From Lutjanus erythropterus (taxonomy: Eukaryota > Chordata > Actinopteri > Lutjaniformes > Lutjanidae): a DNA stretch of 64,000 nucleotides. Of this stretch, positions 49,006 through 60,169 are shown piece by piece. The notes below the pieces were generated by a model that was given only the letters and a program-made list of their open reading frames with translations, did no database searches and was not told the DNA's origin. Position 1 is the stretch's first letter. Each line of letters starts with the position of its first letter. Both the position numbers and the translations under genes were made by a program. The DNA lies in NCBI GenBank assembly GCA_020091685.1, contig CM034613.1:4749878-4813877 (forward strand), written 5' to 3'.

Positions 49006-49320
49006 TTCAGATATGAAAAAGTCAGAGCATTTACAATTATTTTATTATCTATGTAGCTGAATGACCTGCAAGGGGTTAAGTTTACTTAGTTTTATGATGG
49101 GGGCGTATTTCTCGGAACAGGTTAACACTTCTTCCTCTTGCCCTTCTTTTGCAAACAGTAACCGCGACATACAGTACAGTCAAACAGACTTTACCAGGAG
49201 AGCAGTCATTTAGGTTTTGCTTCAACTCAGACACAAAAAGGTAAGACTTTATTCTATTTTTACTTCAGTTTGTGAAGTAACCTAATATAATTTTAGATTT
49301 AGATTTTATTTACGCCTGAA
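49006..49320 (+). promoter_or_regulatory. probable MS4A promoter and noncoding first exon
   Basis: This copy is nearest to the MS4A coding exons. The inferred noncoding exon ends at 49240 (CAGACACAAAAAG, then donor GTAAGACTTT). The transcription start is not fixed. The sequence TTCGGAA-like TTCTCGGAACAGG at about 49110-49122 is a possible STAT-type site, which is speculative. Confidence 0.5.
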
Positions 49321-50373
49321 CCACGCGCTGTAGTAAGATGATTTAAGTATTTTGGCAGGTACTTTTCCCAGCAATTATTGTATTTTTCAGTTAACTAACT
49401 AACCTGTAAATATCATTACTATGGAAAAAGTATTTTTGGGACCGTGGGTGATAATGCTGGTGACCAAGATAAGTTTTTCTCAGTTTACTTAAAGTTTGAG
49501 TGAATAGCTGTTGAACTAAGTACATTTAAACATGCATAATTACCACTGTTAATCTAAACTTGCATTTACAAATAACAAAGGAAGGAATAGACTAGCTGGA
49601 AAAACCTAAATAAACCTACAACAAACATTTGGTATTTGGTTTTGAGGTTATCCAAAAGTAACAGAAAGTAATCAAGTTATGTTGCATTAACATTGTGAGT
49701 TAGGCCCATTGTTGAGTGACTGCATCCTGGTACGGAAACACACAGGCATCATAGCTTCAGTGGCTAACTTTAGCTTTTGGAGGAAAAAAATCATGACGTC
49801 ACTTAAGCAACTTCTGGGCGTGTAGTATTTCTAATTACGTATCTTGACATCCTCGTCTTAAACTAAGATACATTGTGACTTGAAAAAAATATCTTTTAAA
49901 TGGACAAACGCCATTTGTGGCACAATTCAAATGGGATCAAAAAATAATTTGTCTATTGCCACAGATCGTATTTTTTTTCCGAAGTTAGGACCTGATGTCC
50001 CACTGGAAGGGGAGTGACTTAGGCACTCTGTGGGGTTGTTACCTCTCTAAAATCAGTGGAATAAATCACAACTTAATTTAGAAAATAATTTAAAATAATT
50101 GCAAGAAAAGTTTTCAGTTTTCAAAGTGACAGGAGTATCACATAGTTTTCAAAAAATGTATATTATTTCAATGATTACAATATTTATGATTCACTTTTTT
50201 ATGCATTATTTGGGGAGGAGTGTTGTGCACATGAATTTTAACAGCCCAAGTAGCAACTGCCTTTCAGATGTGAAAATACTAATGACATTCGGCAACAATC
50301 ACCATAACCTGTTCCAGCAGATGTAAAGTTTATATACTCTCTTGTCTCTGTCAGTCCACAGGGGGCAGGCAGG
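49321..50373. other. 5' intron of the MS4A gene (inferred)
   Basis: No coding exon. ACAAAGGAAGGAATAGACTA at 49577-49596 is a short relative of the duplicated segments at 45368 and 57747. The acceptor before the first coding exon is probably CTGTCAGTCCACAG at 50348-50361. Confidence 0.4.
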
Positions 50374-53300
50374 ATGTCTGTGACCGTGGCCAAGGGTGAT
50401 GGTGTCACCGTGTTCACTTTGACCTCTGACCCCCAAAGCGCTTGGCCTCCACTGTGCCAAATCCTCAAGAACCTTTGCTACAGCCCCGTGTGCTGCTCTG
50501 TGTCTCAGCAACTGCGCACGATCCAGAGAACCTCTCAGTCAATACTGGGGGTGAGTTACAACCTTATGTTTGACGTGTCACTTCTTTACTACAGTTATAC
50601 TGTACAAGTGTTGTTCATACCGTGTGTCCTCCTCAACAGGCGCTGCATATTATGGTTGGATTGCTCAACATTGGCCTTGGGGTGATCCTCACTGCCAGTT
50701 ACTATGGCTCTTCATGGCAAATGAGAACAACTGGATTTCCTTTCTGGTTAGGAGGAATTGTAAGCCAGTTAATGTTGTATTTCTTTCTTTTTTTAAAGTT
50801 CTTTTTCCTTACAAAGTTTACATCTGTTTACTCCCAAGTCTCTCACAAAGCTATAGTGACAAATACAACTTTATATGGGCTGTGCACTTGGCCGTCTGAA
50901 TACACACTGAGCTCTCTTTGAAGTGTCAAATTATCAGACGTGGCAAAAGTACAAACATTCTTTACTCAAGTAGAAGTAGATACTTGTGTGAAAAAAGACT
51001 AGTAAAAGTAAAAGTACTTTACTTATTTACTTAAGTAAAAGTAGAAAAAGGACTGAAGGACATTTTTACCACTTCATCTTGTCGTTGTTTTTGTCTTGTT
51101 GTCTGGTTGCATCTTTTTTGTCTTATGTCATTTTTGTGTTTTATTAATCATTTTTGTCTTGTTACGTCTTTTGCGTAATTTTTTGTCTTTTTGTTACATC
51201 GTTTTCTTCTTGTTATGTATTGTTGTCATTTCGTACAGATATGTACAGTACAGATATTTGTGTTCAAATGCAGGGAATGTAAAAAGTAACAGGTAAGTTA
51301 TATAAAGTTTTTGGAGCCAGCCTCAAATGGCCAGTTCAAGGAGCCACAGCATTTTGCACTGCCTTTCAGCCCTGGAAGTTGACCAGATTGCACCATGTTC
51401 CAAGCTTACTCAGCTTTTCTTGAAAAAGAGACCAAAAGGGACGGGGGCATTGGAAGATGAGGTTGGATGAGGGATATTTAATTGCAACCTGGAACTATAA
51501 TCCTACTAAATACTACACACTGGTCCTTTAAATGGGGGTTTAATAATTATGACATGGTTGAATTACCAAAAAAAAAAAAATGCTTCTGCGAAACAATTAT
51601 GTTACACATTTTCAAAAATATTTCTCTCAACATGTTAATGCAATTTATTAAAATTCTAGATCTTCAGAAAACCCTTCATGTGTAAACTATTTTCTGCTCA
51701 GCAGGGTTGAATAAGTTACAGTGCAATTATGTATAATTTTTAGCGCTTGTGTGGATAATTTAAGTTGACATATTTCGTCTTTTTCTAGTTTATCTTTTTT
51801 GGCGCCCTGAACATTTTGTCTGAGAAGTGTCCCAGTCCATGTCTGGTGAGTAGTTCAGCTTTTCTCATTCTCATGTTATCTCATTTTTATTCAAGACAAT
51901 AGAATGGAGGAGAACTTTGTACTTGGTACATCTGACGTCACATATCCTTCGACATTATACACACACACACACTTGTTTCAGATACAGTAAGGGAGAGCTG
52001 GTACAAAAGAAGAAACTTTTCAGATAAATAACACTAAAAGATAACGTCACAGACAAAAAATAATTTTCATTATAATCTCCAACTCACGTGTTGTCTTCGG
52101 TTTGAACAGAAGTAAGACAAAGGTGAGTCAAACGCAACACAATGTTTATAATATTATTGTTTTTCTCAAAAATATAATGTCCTTGTTAATATGTTATTGT
52201 AAACAGTTCTGTTTTAAAAAATAAATAAATAAATAACAGTACAACAGTGTAAAATAATTTAAATTAAAGAATTGTTAAATTTTGGATGTGCCACATTATT
52301 TCAGTCATCATTTTGAGATAAATCATTATTTTGAAATAATATGTCATTATATTGAATTGCTAGCTCTTTATTTTGAGATGCTAACTCATTAGTTTGAGAT
52401 AATAAGTCATTATTTTGAGTTAAGTTTCTCATTAAAATTAGTTACAGGATCTTTCTTTCATTACATTGGAGGCGATGGGTCTCCATAGTGACAGCACATG
52501 TAGCGCTGCAGAGACAAGAAGACACAGAGACGTGCAAATAACACAGATCTAGCTGTTCGTCACTGTTAACAGAGACTCTAGTCTGCGGTGTGAACCACAG
52601 AACTGTAGAGTAACATCAAGCACACTGATTGAAGAAAGTTTATATCACGTTACATATCTGTACACTTCATTTCAAGACTTTCTCTTTCTCCTTCTCCCTC
52701 TGTAACATTTAAAGAGCCTGGTAGTTTCCCAGCAGCTCATATCAGCCTCCAGATCTAACCCTAGAGTGAGATAATCTGTGACTTTTTATATCCCATGAAT
52801 ACACTGTGTGCTGTTTAATGCCTGGTTTGGTTTTGCGTTTGGTTGGACATAAACTCTATCTTGTATTTCAGGTCATCATCAACGTGATTCTGAATGTAGC
52901 AGGAGTTGGTTTTGCCATTGCAGCCATCGTACTCTACAGCGACAATATAAATAACATGGAGATGTGGGACATGTGTGCTAATAATTATTACAGGTCACGA
53001 TACAATACATCATCTTTTGATCCTTACATGCGGATGATCATGAACAAAAGATGTGAGGAGGGCATAAAACTGGTTATGGTAAGTGTGGAAAATGTCATCC
53101 CAGCAGCCAAAACACATATTCTATCTGATAAGTGGAAAAAAAGGTTAATCATTTTACAGATACCATCTATGATTACCATCTACAGCCTTTTAGCCAGTTT
53201 ATTTGGAGGAACCAGTTTATGCCGTGGACTAATTATCTATTGGCATTTTATTTGACTACTTCTGATATTTTATAGACAAAATGATTTTTTGAACTGAATA

Positions 53301-55300
53301 AAACTCATTTCCTTCTTGATTTTAACAGTGTTAATGATGTTATTTTTATTATTTTGAGATAATAGTCATTATTTTAAGATACTAACTCAATTTGAGATAA
53401 TAAGTCATTGGTACAACGTTCTACTGCTGTGTCTCAATTCGTGTACTTCTGTACTTACACTTCCTGTTTTGAGTGCATAAGCGCATTCACATTGAGGTTT
53501 AGGGCAAAAATGAAGTGTAGTGCAGATGTTGTACTCAAGACAGCCGCTCAATTCAAGCCTCCTCAAGCTTGTCCTCAGATAAAAAAAGACACACCTTGAA
53601 ACAGCTAGCTATGTTGTAACTGAAATGCAAACCCCTGCCGTGTTAGGCTAACGGACCGAGTCAAACCGAGTCGAGCCAGGCCAGCTCTGTGTATGGAAAA
53701 TAGGCCAATAGTGTGCCAAATGTACTACGTCACAGTGTGCTAAGAGACGTATCCAAATTGAGACACATCATACATTTTCAGCGCATGACCCCATCTTGAT
53801 ATGTTGTTGGATGTTCTTCATATATAAATACACGTATAAAGGAAATAAATCAAGTAAAAACAAATTCTACAAATTCAGTTACATCTATATGAAGATTTTA
53901 AAGTTATTGCTGTTCTTTTGTGCCCCACCAGATGCTTGTGAAAAGCATCAATGCTGTGCTTATCGTCCTGTCAGTCCTGGAGCTCTGCGTCGCCGCCACT
54001 TCTGCCATCTTGGGGATCAAGGCTCTGTACAGCAGCAGCAGGAGGCAAAACAAGGTCTGCAAAACCATATCTCACTGTTAAACCTGTAGAGGTTGAACTC
54101 TCATTTTCTTTTTTTTACACAACTTCTTGTTGACTTAGAGAGTCGCGTAAGTCACATTGTAATTTTCTCCCTCCAAAAGCAAACTTTAGCCGCTGAAGCT
54201 ACAATGACTGTATTTTCTACGCTACGAGTTCACTTGAAGGCAGCAGTAGTCATATAAGTAACGGTTCTTGCCTGTTCTTTCACTTCCTGGCTGGTAAAAA
54301 GGACCAGGAGTCGCTGCACAAAACACTTCAGGTTAGATAACGTTACAAGGCAATACTGATGTTCATGACGTCTATTGTGCCGGATGAGAGATATAGTTCA
54401 CTGATCAGTTTCACACAAACCTACGCTAAACTACGACAAACTTATCAGGAAATGCAGCTTTCTCATCTTGTAAAACAGTCTTTTAAATTGCCAAACATCT
54501 TATGTGTGATTTGTAACACAGTTCAAACTGGAAGAAAAACCTTTTTGTCTCTCACCTTTGACTACCAAATTTTAACTTTTCCTAAAGTTAGGTCGCATGA
54601 GACACACCAGAAGGGGACGTACTTTGCCTCTTTACTTTATAAAATTTGTACCGTTCATGTATTCCCAGCCACCTGCAAGTGAAAATATGGCAGCATGTCT
54701 CCGCCTTATTAGCATCACTGTTAGCGAACAAACTTCACCCTGCCTCTGAGCATTCAAACTAATCTTTATTGACAATGCAGGCGATTTACTCATAGAGTAG
54801 TTGTTGGAACAGTTTGTCATTGTTTGGGTTTTTGTGCCAGTTATTTCCTGTTTTATTTTTAAAGTTCTTCCCTCCTGTTCGTGTGTCTTTACTGTCTGTC
54901 TTTGTCTGTTTTCCCGCCCTTTTGATTTCTGATCGGTTCCACCTGTTTCAGTTGTCAGGTCGTCTGCATTGTGTTTCTTTACCTCCTTGTGTTTCTGGTT
55001 TGCTTTAGTGTTTTTTTTTTTTCTTTATTGTTCTTTGGATTCCCTGATTTGGATTTATCCTCTGCCCTATTTTTCCTGAGCTCTTCAGCTAACCTTTACC
55101 ATGAAGTGTCCCTTTCCAGTCAGTTTAATTAAGTTAAAATGTTTTGTTCAGTCACTCCCATAAATTTGACGCATTTCTAAAATCGAGCACAGCTTTTCAT
55201 GTGTTTTCCTGATATATATATTTTTTCTCTTTAGTGCACTGATCATCCAGAACAAAATGAACCACTACTGGAGAAAGTCACCAGTTATCCTACAGTCTAA
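50374..55300 (+). CDS. Membrane-spanning 4-domains subfamily A (MS4A) protein
   Basis: CD20-like tetraspan membrane protein, likely of leukocytes or epithelium; ligand unknown. Six coding exons: 50374-50550, 50640-50759, 51789-51845, 52872-53078, 53932-54054 and 55235-55300, all phase 0, 249 residues, stop TAA at 55298-55300. The cytosolic N-terminus is residues 1-59. TM1 60-81 (ALHIMVGLLNIGLGVILTAS), TM2 about 92-110 (FPFWLGG|IFIFFGALNIL), TM3 119-141 (VIINVILNVAGVGFAIAAIV), TM4 about 192-219. The TM3-TM4 loop has two cysteines and an Asn-Thr-Ser sequon (YNTSSFD). The short acidic tail ends LLEKVTSYPTV. Exon layout and the ALHIMVG start of TM1 are MS4A hallmarks. I could not choose a paralogue (fish ms4a17a-like is possible). 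AATAAA at 55637-55642. Confidence 0.9.
50937..51230. repeat. AAGTAC MITE plus CTTGTTACATC repeat (MS4A intron)
   Basis: GACGTGGCAAAAGTACAAAC and CTTTACTCAAGTAGAAGTAG, then TTTTTGTCTTGTT-type repeats, in the same order as at 18138-18790. Confidence 0.65.
51340..51480. mobile_element. AGCTA MITE right-end fragment
   Basis: CTGGAAGTTGACCAGATTGC, CCAAGCTTACTCAGCTTTT and AAAAGGGACGGGGGCATTGG resemble the right arm of the copy at 40540-40625. Confidence 0.45.
52290..52440. repeat. ATTTTGAGATAATAAGTCATT minisatellite (MS4A intron)
   Basis: About six diverged ~21-bp units; a second short array of the same unit lies at 53335-53412, after the next coding exon. Confidence 0.7.
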
Positions 55301-56480
55301 ATGAAAATGAGTGAAAAATGAAATGAAAATCTCTGTTTGTGCTGTCCGTTACTATAATCCTCTGCATTTACATTATTGATTGTATGTTCTGTAACACTGA
55401 TGATTTACAGAAATGATCCAGTAGTCTCTGTCAAACTTGTGGTCTTCACAAGACTTGTTAAAGAATATCTGCACTCATATTTTAGAGAATTTTTGGTTAT
55501 AATCTGCAGTTAATTATATATGCTGTTGTCTATTTTACTCTTGATGTTTTCTCAAAAGTTATTCTGTTTATCATGATTTTCTGTTGAGTTATGTGCCTTA
55601 CAGTCAGCTATTTTACAATATTAAGCAATTTTAAAAAATAAAGGCTTCAAAATGACTTATTTTTACATATTTCACTGTATTTCTGCCAACAGTTAAATGA
55701 CTAGTTGTAGATAATGTAAGTGCATATATATATATGGAAGGGCTTGTGTTTTTAATTTATAATTAATAAACTGAATACATCAAAACACTTGAATAGCTTC
55801 ATGTGGTTTCATGACATGTCAGCTGAGCAGCAGCTATTTGCTCTTTAACACTGATGCCAATATATTTCATGCAGTATATTTATATTTTACCATTTTTAGT
55901 TACAAAATATAAATCGTATCAAAATAAAAAGAGCAAAGCATTTCTCTGCTTTGGACTATTTTCCTACCAATGTGGGAAAAGCCCTGTAAATTGTGTTTAG
56001 ATAATCAAATTTACATAGTGAGATCAAAATTTACAGAAAATATAATTAAACTGTAAAAAAAAAAGAACTCAGTAGAATTCTTGGGTGATGGCTTGGGGGA
56101 AGAGGGACCTCTAAACTTCTGGCTATGGCCCTGCTCGTCACTAACACCTTTTCTTTGTTTAATATAGAATACAGCCTAAGTTTTAAAAAAAATAGTATTC
56201 ATAGTAGTTCATAGTTCAGTGGTTCCCAAACCTTTTCTGAAGCTCTAAAGACTTCACGTCCTCCCACATCACACAGTTTTTAGCAATCATTAACAATAGT
56301 TGAGGAAGCAGCTAATAAAAAAGAATTCAAGCTGAACTCAGTACAGTAAAGGTCAGCATGACGGCATAAGCAGACTCTTGTTTGTTTATTTCACCTACAT
56401 AAATCATATTCATTTCACTTTATATCATTCTGTATATCTCCTCTGGTCATTCCCCGCCTCCCCAAATAAATATCTGAGCC
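55301..56480. other. MS4A 3' UTR and intergenic
   Basis: 3' UTR to about 55660 using AATAAA at 55637-55642. The rest is AT-rich without exons. Confidence 0.5.
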
Positions 56481-57102
56481 TTAAGGGAGCAATATGTAGC
56501 CATTGCACATGAAAAAATGAGTGCTGCAGTCCAAATAATGAGTTGGAGCCAAAGGCTGTATATTAAATAGGTTGTAATTGTCTTTAATAGGCAGTCTGTG
56601 GTTGAAGTGAGTTGTTTCTCCTCGCCTTCTCCTCCTCAGACACAGGAGAGACAGGCAGGCTGTGCGCAACCTCATAAATTAAAACTAAGAAGCGATGATG
56701 AGTCCTTCACTGTAAGCTGATCAGCTGTTTATAACTGTCAGTTGTCTGTCAATGTAAAGTTAAACCTGTTATTCTGAACAAAAGCCCACTGCTCTGAAAG
56801 TCCACACTCTGAATGATGAGATAAGCAGCTGTGTGTCTTCCTGCCAAACTCCATTCACATTTTTCTCAATTTAACATCCATAAACATCGACGTCTTCTAC
56901 AAGATTATTGATGATTTTTTACAACTCATAAACAGACACTTACCAGACACAACAGGCACACTTAAACTCAGCATTAATTTTAACTCTAATTAATGTGAAA
57001 TGGACATACAAAAAAGTTTTGAATGGAGATTTCAAAGGGAGAGACTACAGCATTCATGTCAGTAGAGTATTTCAATTTGATAAGTATGGATTTCTCCTTT
57101 AA
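56481..57102 (+). mobile_element. TTAA-ended MITE, copy 2 (complete)
   Basis: Left end TTAAGGGAGCAATATGTA; right end TATGGATTTCTCCTTTAA, near inverse, both bounded by TTAA. Internal blocks GATGAGTCCTTCACTGTAAG, CTGATCAGCTGTTTATAACT and GTTGTCTGTCAATGTAAAG match the copies at 13690 and 63640. The TTAA ends suggest piggyBac-type mobilisation. Confidence 0.8.
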
Positions 57103-57649
57103 GTCAAACCCAAAAGTATAAACTTTAAGAGCTTCATGAACAGCCCAAATAAGTTACAAAAAAATCCTGAATTAATTGACAGCTCATTAAACTGAGTAAA
57201 ATAAGCACTTAACTTTATTAGCAGAATTTTTATCACTATCTTTATTCCTGTTGTTAAATTGTTACAGTAAGGGTTACAGTGGGTTACTAGGTTACATAAG
57301 ACAAAACACAGATGGAGATCGGGTTTAACCCACTGTTAAAAAACAGATTTACAAAAATACAAATACTATAAAAGGCAACACATAAAAATTAATGAACAAT
57401 AAAAATGCAACATATACATAAAGAGGTTAAAGCCTAAATCAGGCTTAAATTTAAAAAAGGAAAATAAATGAGATTAAATTGTGAAGTATGTGTCATCAGG
57501 ATTATCAGTTCATTACATTTAATTACATTTAAAAAAAAAAAAGGTAACTGTGTTCCAGTGCAGTTACAGATTAAAAAAAACATGCAGATACATTAAGTTA
57601 AAAAAAGAGCATTATTAGTAGAATTACATTTTTAAGATAAAGAAGGATA
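57103..57649. other. intergenic, no gene recognised
   Basis: AT-rich with A-runs. 57540-57650 is weakly similar to 45120-45220, so the duplication at 57650 may begin here. Confidence 0.4.
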
Positions 57650-57985
57650 TACACAGTGCACACACAGCTGCCAATTCATTATCATGCTTCACTGGCTGGA
57701 AATTTTACAATTGTTTGTCTTTACCAATCAATAAATTGTGCAGAACAAAGGAAGGAACAGCTGGACAAACTACTAAACCTAACAATGTAACATTTAGAGC
57801 TCAAGGACTATTTTACAATACTGAAGTCAGAATTCTCAGATTTCAGCTTCTTAAATGTGAATATTTTCTGATTTCTTTACTCCTCTCTGATAGTAAACTG
57901 AATATCTTTGAGCTGTGGACAAAACAAGACACTTGAGGATGACATCTTGGACTTGGATCAACATTTTTCACAGTTTTCTACCAAC
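57650..57985 (-). repeat. duplicated segment, copy 2
   Basis: Same order of blocks as 45220-45645 (CAGCTGCCAATTCATTATCA, AACAAAGGAAGGAACAGCTG, TTTACTCCTCTCTGATAGTA, ATCAACATTTTTCACAG), but the family B MITE end is truncated at about 57985 where LINE sequence begins. Confidence 0.75.
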
Positions 57986-57989
57986 AAGG

Positions 57990-58320
57990 AGTGCATGAGT
58001 TTGATCACTGTGGAGCAAAGTTGTGCGCAAACCAAGATTTAATTACCAGTGAGCAGTCAGAGGGGGAGGTGGGAAGTGGGCTTGGTAGAAACATAGAACT
58101 GGGTGTCATCCACGTAGCTATGGACGTGGATGACAAACTTTCTGAAGAGTTTACCGAGGGGTAAAAGATAATTAGGCCCAAGACAGAGCCCTGGGGAACG
58201 CCACTAGTAACAGGAAAGGTTTGGCAGCTAAAATATCTCGGCCATACAATCAGTGTGGCCCGGAAGATAAGAATTAAACCAGGCAAGGGGGGTGCCAGTG
58301 ATGCCAGTTGAATCCTAATC
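57990..58320 (-). mobile_element. L2-type LINE reverse-transcriptase fragment
   Basis: On the minus strand GVPQGSVLG is followed, after a frameshift, by LLPLGKLFRKF and SYVDDTQFYV, corresponding to the YADD region of the LINE at 7070. Inactivated by indels. It ends a few bases from the stop codon of the CC chemokine exon. Confidence 0.8.
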
Positions 58321-58323
58321 CCT

Positions 58324-58759
58324 TCAGTAAGATGCTCTGTGAGATCTGAGAGATCTTTGACTTAGTCTCCTTACCGTGAGCATAACCCACTGATCGTTTG
58401 GATCAACACAGATGAGTTTGCGCTTTTTTGTGACAAATCTGGAAAGAGAAAATAAAGATGATCATGTCATCTCATAGTAATAAGTCTGAATCAAATATCA
58501 CATTATTGTTGAATGATTGTTTCTCTCATTAAAAAAAAACATGACAGAATGTTATGCCATGTAGATTCATCTGAAGATATGAAGACTACACTCAAGCAGC
58601 ATGAGCCAACAGCTAACACAAACTAACTAACATAAACTACAACTTTTACTTACATAATGGCATTAATGGAGCACCCATCCCACGATGATTGTTCTCTGTA
58701 TCCCTTTATGGACGCCATAGGTATATTAATCCTACTATAACTCACACAGCAAGACCTTG
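58324..58759 (-). CDS. CC chemokine module (partial gene, last two exons)
   Basis: Secreted leukocyte-attracting cytokine domain. Exon A, 58759-58654 (106 nt, phase 1 in, phase 2 out), follows acceptor ATATGTTTTAG and ends at donor GTAAGT. It encodes RSCCVSYSRINIPMASIKGY then SSWDGCSINAI. Exon B, 58438-58324, follows acceptor CTCTTTCCAG. It encodes FVTKKRKLICVDPNDQWVML and a basic tail, with stop at 58326-58324. The four cysteines (CC pair, GC, IC), the AIIF strand across the junction and the DP..QWV helix start are diagnostic. Exon sizes and phases are those of CC chemokines. The closest group I can suggest is fish CCL20-like (NAIIF, WVM). The signal-peptide exon was not found; an in-frame ATG just upstream is discussed in the findings. 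Confidence 0.87.
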
Positions 58760-60169
58760 CTAAAACATATCCAGTTTTAAAAGACAGAGAGAGAAAAAAA
58801 ATCATAATTTTCAGTACACCTTTTTTTCACACACTTTTACAGCTACAGCTTTTAGATAAAATGTATTGTCAAATTAATTCTGAATTATTATTATACTATT
58901 AATTCTGAAAAAGCTCTTGATTCTGAGATGGCCGAGGAGATGACAACACCAACCGTTCCACTGTTTTTAGATTTTCGTTTGGGAATTCTTGACTTCTCTC
59001 CCAATTTCTGTGTGTGTATACACATTCAGAGTCATGCTCTCATATGGGTATTAGTGGGGCATTTCACCTTTTGACCTAGCTTTTTCTTCTGACATTTCTT
59101 AAGAACAAATTTAAGGAAAAACTTTCAAAAAATAATGATAAGTGAGGTCCAATGAATACAAGTAGTAGTTTCAACTGTCAGTTTTTCATTTAGTTTCCAT
59201 TTATTAATTGACTTCCTGAACTGCACAGACAACATGTGGTATACATCAAGGATCAATCCTTGGATCAGTTCTGATTTCACTATTATCATTGCCTATCTGC
59301 TGCCATCTCGTTTCACTGTTATGCAGACGACACACACTTATATCACTCATCTGAGTTCAACAAGCTGACTTTGGATCACACTAAATTTCTCAGTTTAAAA
59401 CAGAGGTCCTTATCACTAGCCCTGAGCAGCTCTGTAAGTAAATCTAGCTATTGATTGACACCATTATATATTCAAAATCTGAGCAAATCTTGCCTTTAGC
59501 AATGCTGAAAAATTTAATTAAGATTTTATCTTTGAGGTCTAAGCAGGGTCACTATACATTTTCCACCTCAAAATTGCTCTACTCAGAAGATTTTTCAGAC
59601 CATATTTAGTATCTAAGTACAAATAGCCAGATGTTTCTTTTGTAAATTAATGATTTTAAAGTACTACTACTAACATTTATGTTACATTCTGACTATATAT
59701 GATCACAGGACTGGGACGAGACAGCTGGAATCATAATATCAATAAGTCAGTTTTTTGCAGGCACTTGACTGTGGACTGATGGGAACATAAATCTTATGCC
59801 TGATTAAATACACTAACCAATGCACTGAACAGCTGTTCAGTTACTGACTGAATCTCTGGTGGTAGATGACTGCACAAACATTTGCATGTTTTTGTACATG
59901 GATGGCAACAGCAGCTTGTTTAAATGCTGTCAAATTTGCACTGATGAAAAAAGGAGGAGAAATTGCAGCATGTGGGGAAAATCCTGGATGGTGAGGCATG
60001 AGTGGCGTGGACTGTAAAGCCAGAGGGAATTGTAAGACAAGCTAACTTCATGGTAAGCTGTTCCTTTACTGGTATGTCTCCCTCAGGGGACACACAAGTG
60101 ACATCACCACCAGTATCAGTCGCAAATATGAACACGTAAGACTATAATCTTTATATGTCACGCACTAAA
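58760..60169. other. intron or intergenic between chemokine modules
   Basis: No convincing exon. It contains the L2 fragment at 59210-59590. Several minus-strand ATGs were examined; MLQFLLLFSS at 59971-59942 is hydrophobic but has no usable donor. Confidence 0.45.
59210..59590 (+). mobile_element. decayed L2-type LINE fragment
   Basis: HQGSILGSVL (cf. GVPQGSILGPLL) and, in another frame, FHCYADDTHLYH at about 59311-59346 mark the reverse-transcriptase core. Later 'CTTTGAGGTCTAAGCAG' and poly-T words fit the thumb region loosely. Many indels. Confidence 0.7.

Noticed and set aside
59920-60135. Minus-strand frame and the MLQFLLLFSS and MKLACLTIPSGFTV starts as signal peptide for the CC chemokine.
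   Set aside because: Neither start is followed by a usable donor in phase 1. The surrounding sequence looks like a non-coding repeat.
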